Positions 45,401 through 55,000 of a stretch of DNA of 64,000 bases are shown here, piece after piece. The position numbers were made by a program, and so were the translations under genes. Position 1 is the stretch's first letter; each line of letters opens with the position of its first letter. The notes beneath the pieces are model-generated. The model was not told where the DNA came from. It made no database searches and worked only from the letters and a program-made list of their open reading frames with translations. This stretch comes from Zoroaster sp. YZ-2022 (taxonomy: Eukaryota; Echinodermata; Asteroidea; Forcipulatida; Zoroasteridae), in contig CM055828.1 of NCBI GenBank assembly GCA_029582265.1, forward strand, positions 28,474,618 to 28,538,617. Reading direction: 5' to 3'.

Positions 45401-48400
45401 AATAAAAGCAGGATTGTTTACTCACAGACATGTTCACATTAGGCATAAGAAACTTTGTGAGAAGCCAATGCACTGTAAACCATTGTAAATGTACAAGGCT
45501 TAACTATACTTCTGTTTTCTAAATTACATATTAAGTGCTTGTACTCAGTCCACTTGTTTATCATTAAAATACAGTGTGGTGCAACTGTAGTTCAACTGCA
45601 AACCATTTACATCTTGGATGCATGAATGTTTATTTATCCAACAGGTATCACGTGCAGGGCTTCATGTGGGAGTGACAAATCCTTGAGAGAAATTGGTAAT
45701 GAGGTACTTCTGGAAAAGACTCGAGATCAGAAAAGTTGCCAATTCCAAATGGATAGACCTTTATCATGCTTCGCCCATTTTTGTCAGATTCCATATTCAC
45801 AAGCATGATCATATCACTGATTCTCATAACATAAAAGGAGCCAGTCTATTTTTCCTTCCAGCCTCGGTTTGGTCGCATGGATTTCAGTGGAAGAAAACTA
45901 GATGGCTGCAGCAAGATAAAGGTCTAGTGTCTTGTTTCACTCCTACAAAAACATCAATGTGCCTTGCCAAGTTAACCATACAGGTACTTGTACTATGAGT
46001 CAAACCTATGTCTTCTCGTAGTAGAAATGGTCCTCCCACCAAGAGACCAAGCAACTAAGTTCATTATATGCAACAAAAGCTTCAGAATTGTTCTAGATCG
46101 ACAGCGGCATAACATAAGAATGCATGTGAGCAGATCAATATTACTGATTAGCAATGGCATCACAAACATTACATCTGCCATATCTTATTCACTTCCTGTG
46201 CAACATTCGTCCCAATGGTGATCTATTTTACATGTAGGACAATCGGCCAATCGCGAGCACCGCAATAGAATGAAATACTCCAATGAAATTGTGGTTTGGT
46301 ACCTGTAATACTTTGAAGTATGCCTTGAGGGACTGCCAGGTCGATGTACGCATGTCAGTGATGATACTGAAACCATGCTCCCTCACCTCCTCACTGCAAT
46401 TAAAAAGATTGTCATGGTAACCAATTTATTAAGAAATTTTTATCTTGATTTAATCTAGATACCTGAAGGCAATGCATTAGAGTGTAAAATAATGATCATA
46501 GCCTTAAGGATAAAAATCAAACTAATTTACTGTACATAATATCTCTTCCTTGATGGAATTCTTGTGTCAGGTATATAAACAATTGATTTTATTTTTTTGT
46601 CCTACACCTCTCTTCCCTTGATGGAAACTATATATTGACTGTCATTAAGACAGCTCTTAAAGATTAAGTGAACATATTCTAGTTTTTTGTGCATATATTT
46701 TTCAGTCATTTTTAAAAATAAAAATGTGCTTTTCCATTCTTGGAAGTAATCGTTTTTAGGGCCATTCTCCTGTTACGTGTGTGACATTCGGACATGTTTT
46801 TGAGGTGTACTCCATTTAATAGAAAAAAGTTGTATGAGTACTTTTGTCTGAATATGGTTTATGTGTTATCTACAGGGGATATTCTTTAAATTAAAAAGGT
46901 TCTTTAAAATTATAATTGGAGAGTCCCTGCATTAGAAAATATCTGCGTTAATGTGTGACATCAGGCGATTACAATTTTTTGACTTGGTATTTTAATCCTT
47001 AAAACTCTGTGAGTTGGCTCAGAGTTTACTTTTGTCATTTATATCCCTATAAAGAATACATGTTAAACTAACCTATAATTAACGTTAACTTTGGTAAAAC
47101 CTTTTTGTTTTTCAATAGCATTAGCAATTGTGGCGTTACGTGTGTGTGACTCCAGGCTCACCCTTTTGGAGGGATATTTTTGTCAAGAACACAACACAAA
47201 CATAATACTCACAACACTCACAAAGCTTTCAGAACATCACAACACTAGTAATTTATTAAATGACACATCAAGTTGGTTCAATATTCATTGTAAAATCAAC
47301 TCAAAGTCAGCTATGCATAAATTGTGTAAAATGCACATTTTATACATGTTTTTATGTGATTATTTTGAAATTAAATTTGGTACAAATTGTTTTGCTTGCT
47401 GCTCGTAGTTTCCTTCCAAAGCAAAAGACGCTTTATTGAAAGTTCTCATTTACCTCAAAGATTTTGCCTCCATGCAGATTGAAAGCAGTTTGTTTAAAAC
47501 CAAACTCAGATCAAGAGTAAAGTTCCACATTTACGATATTGAAAATGTGGATTTTAACAGCTGGATGATTTTGTATCAAATGGTAAATGGCAACACATGG
47601 GGTTCATTCTTCTACTTTGCCCTTAATAACCCCCTTCTTTATAATCAGAAATCATCACATTAAATAAAAATGTATTTAACCTTTAGGATTCAGTTCAAGC
47701 TATGTTTTAAATACAACAAAATGTTTGTTAATGGATGGTGGTTTGTACACTACTTTGGTAAAAATTATTTTTTTAAATATAAACAACTGAATGCATACGT
47801 TAACACTTTTTGGGTGAACTGTCAATGAAATATTTGGGCCTATAGATTTAACTTCACTTGGTAATTTTTCCTTTTTTTTTTCTTATAATTTTAGAATTTT
47901 ACCAATATTCAACATTCACTGCAAATTTTTGACATCACGATTAAACGCATGATATATGCTTTCACACGTGCCAAGTAGGCCTAGGCCTCTACGAGCAGAC
48001 CTTTACACCGTGTTTTGGATATTATTATTAGGCCTAACTTGAGTGAAAACAGATTTCCACAAAAACTTTGTGTTCCATAGGTTCAGATTCATGTATAAAC
48101 ATTAAATACACTACGTCAACAATACAGAACATGAACCTAAGCAACCTACATGTAGGCCAACAAAAATTGTCACTCTGTGTCTGCAGTAACCTAACGTTAA
48201 CATTAGTCATAATTTGTGTTTACAAAAATCATTAGCACAATTTTATTTGTTGTTTTCCAACAAATGTAATGAGAAAAAACACATCTTACCTCTTCCAGTT
48301 TACATGTATGTAGAATTTAAGAAGGTGCACACTATTCACATCGTAACACTGAAGTACACGTTAAACGTTAACTACAAGTTCTGGAAACTTCTACTGAAAA

Positions 48401-51400
48401 TCCAAACCACCAACTGTATTGCGAAATTACTCTTTCTGTGTTGTGATTGGTTGAAAGTTTTGCTACCATGTTGTACAAGCATGATTTAAGTACATGATTA
48501 AGTGGACTATTCCATTTCATATGGGTATATTTTAACAACAAAGTAGTTGTACATTGCAGTATTTTCTTTGTCATTATTTAACAGTCACACACGTAACACA
48601 ATGTTACGTGTGACACCTCTGTTATTTGGGTCATTTCCAAATTGAACAGAATTTATTTATTATTTTGAACGCTAATATGAAAGGGATATAAAACTTATTT
48701 TTAATATAAAGTATGGGAATTAATTTTGGGATTTTTTTTTTAATATAAAAACTTTGTCTGTTTTTATTACGTGTGTGACATGCATTTTGCAAGAAATATT
48801 TTTCAACCTCTATTTTACAAAATATAATTTCAACTCAAAAATTTAGTCATTGAACTAATTAAAAATACTAAAAATAATTAGTTTTAGCTTCCACAAAAAA
48901 AAAAATCCATTTTGGCTTTAATACTTGAAAAAATACTGACAACATAAATTTTCTCAAAAACCCAGAAAAATGTTATTTTTACAAACTTTGTCGTATTTTG
49001 TTTAAAAAATGAATTTTTAAATATTTTTTTCAAGAATTAGTAAATTCATATAACTGGTCACAAGGAAATAATCACAGGATTGGCCTACACATAGTTAATT
49101 TTTTTATGTTTTGGGCTCACTTTCTGGAGAATGGCCCTTTTATCTGTTTTGAACAGGCTTAAATATGTATCCTTATTTATGTGTACAATAATATTAGTAA
49201 TAAACCCATAGGTTAGTATTTTAAGAGGACATAACTACATCTATGATGATGAGTTAGAGTTGGCAGGTCAAAGGTTAACATGTTCACATATTCCCGCCTC
49301 CCTAAACTTGAGGTGCATTTGTTTTGATTTGATGATCTAAACATGTAACTATATTAAAATTGCGTGTACATGTTTGTAATGTCATATATAATAATACATT
49401 AATCAGTATTGTCTGAAGACATTACTGGCTCTGCTGCTTGAAGATCATGTAAATATTGTTTTAATCTTTTATATTTCTGCCACGTCTCCAACTATCCTGT
49501 CTGAGGTACCCTGCTGTGATTGCATGATTCCAAACTATCGGACTGACAGATGGTTGTGTGCCAAGAGAATGTGGCATTTGAGGGCAAGTGGCAATTCAGG
49601 TTTTAGTGAACTATAACAGACTGTTGTTGTAGACACGTAAAAGTACTTTTAGTTTAGAATGTGGCCTCGGTGCTGCATTTCTACAGGGGTAAACCTTAAC
49701 ACCGCCCACATGCCTGAGGTGAGTTCTGTTCCCATTGGGCAGGTAAAACTACCAAATTACCAGCCCACCTAGTGGGTTAAATTTGTATATGTAGCACTTG
49801 CCACTGTACTTTCATACCAAATTTCATGACACATGTACATGTACATGTACATGTAAAATTTCTGTATTTCTGGTATTTAAAAAAAATAACCTGCCTGACT
49901 AGAGAGCTTGAATTCACCGCCTTGTGCGGTCAAACAATGGGAATTTACATGTACATACATAAAAAACACACAAATTGTGTACCTGAGCCAATGAGGGATC
50001 TGCTTTTAACCTCTGGGTGCCCTTTAGGCCTGTTACAGCATACATACAACTAGCCTGAAGATCTGACGTCACGCTTTGAGGCTTGTGAATTACGCCAGAT
50101 ACTGGCCGCACACGCACAGCCACCATGTTTTTTCAGAGATTCAACTTTGACCTTGGTTGGTAGCTAGCGCGCGAGCCTCTTGAGTGGAAGCTTGACAATC
50201 TTCTGTACAATGTATCCAATGAAATCCCTTGAATGCTACGCCCCGAGCCTGTGTACATGTATATCATTCATAGGATAAAGACACAGGACCAGTCTAACAT
50301 ACAACCTCTATTATTTGGAGCAGATGCAAAGGTTTGATGCCAAGAGCAAGCATCAAATTTTGAGAGGAAAAAAACAGGAGAACTAACCAGCTGAACCTCT
50401 CTCTGTTATATTACAATAAATAACCCTCTATTCTAGAACTGCAACACTACACTGTATCAGGAAATTACCGATCCTGTATTAACCCTCTTACACATGGAGG
50501 CCACTCCGAACCACAAAATTCTGTTCTTAAGCAACCTTCAGTACATACATGTACAAGTCTGCTGTCCTTTCCAAGTAATCTTACAAAATCAACTGTGTCT
50601 CACCCAAAGTCACTGTAAATGTTTGAACATATTAGTATGGCCTGCAATGTATCGATGGGAGACCACTTTACCCTGCAATCTCAGTGGTGTGACAGTGCAC
50701 AGAAGGGTAACCATAGGAGGCCACTGGCAACAGCTAATGGCTTGGAGTGGCTTGAATGGGTTGTTTCAAAAATTGCACTGATTGTAGGAGGGTTAAATCA
50801 CAACAATCCCTTCATGGCCATCTGGACATACATGTACCCTAGTATGCAATTATACATCAGCAGTAAATGTCAATAGTAAGTACCCATTGCATAAACATAG
50901 AGAAATAAATAAGGTAATAAATAAATGGTAAATGTTACATCTGTCCAATTTTTTTGGAGTAAAAGTAGTGTGGGAAAGCCCAATTTCATTTAGGTGCTCC
51001 CTGTATTCAGTTTCTGTTAGGCCCACACAGTAGGGTGCATTTTTTAGTATCCAGTTCAGTAGTGAAAATAACAAGGACACAGTGTTATTGTTGATTCTCA
51101 ATGTGTGCTTGGTGAATGACTAACAGAATTACGTGTTCAAAAGGAGAGAGTCACACTGTGGAAAACAGCCATTATCGATAAACCAAAAGTTGTCATATGA
51201 CAGGCAGAACATTAAGGTCATTATACAGTATTGGTAATGTTGGCAAAACTGCTTTACTTTCCATGAATCAAGATAAACACTGAACAACCAACATGTGAAA
51301 GTTTCAAAATATTTCATTTTCCGGTTATTAAGATTCATTCTAATGTTGAAATTTTTGTCTGCTGTAAGAAACAAATTCAGTTGGGAAACAATTATAAGTT

Positions 51401-52012
51401 ATAGCACCTGACAAAGAGATTGATATTTTATACCATGGTCAACTTTATTTCAAGTAAGTTTCATGTAAAATTTGACCATTACATGTATGTTTTGCTTTAA
51501 CCCATATCTGCCGATCTACGTGATAACCCGTAGATATGTAAAACGCTACAAACGCCGACCTACGTGATTTTCCGTACCGTGGTTTTGTCCAATTCCAATT
51601 TACTACATTTTTCCGATGACTGTATTTCATGATTATAGATATGAAATTAGACAAGTCTGACATCATATTAAAGTGCATGTTCTCCTCTTTCCATCAGTAT
51701 ATAATGTGTCTGTGTCAGTGATTGTAATATTCTCTAAATAAGGAATCTTTCTGATTGTGTGCATACAGTCTTTTGTGTGTTTACATGGTTAGGCGGATAT
51801 GGGTTAACAACCCTCATATGCTGTCTGTTTTTTCATTTAATTTTAACTTTTCAAAGTACTGATACATGTAGGTCCTAGTTGTTAACATATTTATCAAATT
51901 CAAAAAAGATAAAAGAGGAAGTTTGCCTACAGGGCATGATAACATAAATTGCACTTCAAAATAGCCTGTTGCTGTTGGAGATTTACAAGTAGCCACACCC
52001 CTCAGGCAACTT

Positions 52013-52044
<32 letters not shown>

Positions 52045-55000
52045 GATTTTTAGCGTGCACATATCCACCCTGCTGGGCGCTCAAGGCGCGGAAACAAAGA
52101 AAACATGAATACAAACAATATACAATGATAGCATAGGGGAAAACAAATAAAAATTATGTACTGAGGTACCTACAATGCAATTACAAATATACATCATCTT
52201 TGAAGAGTTGTGACATAAGATGAGTTTTAAGCATCGACTTAAATCTGGTTATACTATGACAAGATTTGAGTTTAGTTGGAAGATGATTCCAGAGTCTCGG
52301 AGCTGCGACAGAAAACGACCTATCACCCCAGTTCCGTTTTGAAGTTGGTTCCTTGTATACAATGAAACACATGGTGCATGCTCATAATCCAAAATGCATA
52401 GGTTATAAAAAGGTACATGTATGAACACATACTTACAGTCATAATATTTACTCAACATTGTATATTTATATTACAAATGAAGAACGTTTCAATATGTATT
52501 GCATTAAGTGTATAAATTTTCATAATTTGATCTAAGAAATCTGATCTAAGAAAGCTGATCTAAGAAAGCTGATCTAAGAAACTTTTCAACGTTAGTTTTT
52601 AATAAGCAGGAAGTTGTTGGTTCAAATCACGCCTCAGTCGCCTGTGGATTTTTTCCACAGACACTCGGAAAACACCGAATATACAGTGCTTCATACATTG
52701 GTGTAGGGCAAAATCAAATCAATTGTTTATCACCCGACACACGAGCATCATCGATCTATACACTGATTTTTAGACTTATTTCTCAACCCCCACGAAAACA
52801 TACACCCCTTGAATACACATATTTTACTGTTTTTACCTTGGTAATGTGGCAAGATAGGACACACATGTGGCAATGTCTTCCAAGGAAACATCGGATGTCT
52901 GGGCAGGGAAGGAGATGATGGGTCCACCTTGTCTGTCTTTCCCTCCTGTCAGTCATCAATAAATAAATCAAAATCATTTGTATATTAAATTGGTGATATG
53001 CCAAACAAAAATCTGAATAAAATAAATACAAACATGATATCAGAATTAGGCTGTTTACACTGACATATCATCATTAACCCTTTAGAGATCATAGCGGCCG
53101 CAAGCAGCTTTAACTCAAACGCCCATAGCGGCCACAGATGGCCACTGTGTTTGACCTAGTCTCATTGACCTGAAAGAGGTCATGGTAGGTCATGTGATGA
53201 ATTGACAATGCTCCATGTTTCCCATGGTAACATATTATCTTCTCTGTGGGAAAAAACCCAAGAAATTGCAGTTTCATGTTTTCGGCGAGGTATTCACTGG
53301 AATGAAAATGTTACAAAACCTGTCATGTCTGGGCGTATTTGAGTGATTTTACAAAAAACGTTGATCTCTAAAGGATTAAGGGCAGATATGTATCAATTTA
53401 TGGCAAGCCTACTTGCTAAAATAAATTGTGTGCACATTGAAATGGCAGCTGCATGCAGATGCAGTGTTTGTGATGTCATTTCAGTATTTCAACGAGCTGC
53501 TAAGCAATACAAGTTTTCTAAGCAAATATTTTTGCTAAGCCTTATTAAATGGACTTCCAGCCAAGGTGCACACATTTTCATGAAAAATTGGCTGGTGAGC
53601 AACAAAATCCGCTAAACAGATTGTTCTGAGTAGCTCTATGAAATTAGCCCAAGAGGGTACAACATCAAAATGCTGGTTTGTGTGTACGTATTATTAAAAT
53701 ACATACATGTAGCATATTTGCGAGCGGAGCCTTAATATTTCAACGAGGGGGGAGGGGGAGGGGGAAGGTGCAACCAATAATTTGTTGAAGGATAAAACAT
53801 CACAGAGCGCGAGCTGTCCCTGCATGGTAATTTATGTGCCACAGCGATCCACTTCAAACAGAAATATTGAGCTCATTTTTCTTAGGTAGAACTTGTAGTC
53901 TTGCATGGTGAAGAGGATAAGTAAGACTAATTGCGGTGACACCATGTGAAATGCTCAACTGAGTAGTAATTAGTTCTGAAAAGAACTGGAGGTTACAACT
54001 CGACGTTTCGATCAGTACGCTCTGATTGTCCTCGTTTTTCTTCTTAACTTTATTTATTAATTTTTTGTAGAGGGTACTGGCCCGTGTAATTCTCATCACC
54101 ATTCCTTTTCATGTCAGTCTTAGTAATTAATCCAAGACAAACCCTTATGCCCCGTTCCCACTATCACGATTCGCGCCACGATTGAAATCGTGGTCTTAAT
54201 CGTGGAGTAATCGTGGTGATCCTATCAGATCTTATCCGATCTTGAGGTCAGTCGTGGCAATCGTGTTGATCGTAGAACATGTTTGGACGGTTCAAAAATT
54301 TTCTACGATCAACACGATTAATTTTTATTCGTGATCATCGCATGAGATCGTATTGGATCGTAACAAAGCGCGACAGATCGCATCTAATAGTGCTTCGAAA
54401 TCGTGGTGATCGGGATCAACCTTGGACAAGACAAACACCACGTTGTCATCATCCTCAACTCCTGCCATCATCAATGATTGTGGGTTGTAGTCTTCACTCT
54501 GTAGAAGTTCAAGAAACAATGAAGTCCATGGTCATGGTCAGTCGGGCTGTATATGTACCCGTCGGGGTTCAATCGTGGCTCAAATCGTGATCACTCTCCA
54601 TCCCGATCATGAAACACATCGCCACCACAATCGTATCCGATCGCAAAAGAGCGCATCGGTTCGTGATGATCGTATCGGAACTTATCCGAACGTATCTGCA
54701 CGTATCAGATCGTCCAAAATCGGGGACCCCGATCGTGATGATCGTGTCAGATCGGGACACAATCGTGGACTCAATCGGGACAATCCTATCGGAACGTATC
54801 TGATCGTATCTGAACGGGAGACCAGATCGTGACAGATCGTATCATCTGAAATTGACCAATCGTGCCTATATCGCATACAAGCGCACCAAATCGTACCAGA
54901 ACGTATCGACTCGCATCAACTCGCATCCAAACGTGAAATTTCAGAAAAGGAAACAAAAATTCCACGATCAGCTACGAATGGCCAATCGTGACGTTCGTAA

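Noticed and set aside
47091..48489. Host gene on the plus strand (ORFs of 105, 75 and 91 codons)
   Set aside because: They lie inside the 2.4-kb inverted-repeat element, have no recognised motif, and the first starts in a hydrophobic stretch without good context.
54575..54832. Several overlapping ORFs in the GATCGT-rich element
   Set aside because: They exist in several frames because the repeat lacks stop codons. Only the 54325-54519 segment has ordinary protein composition.
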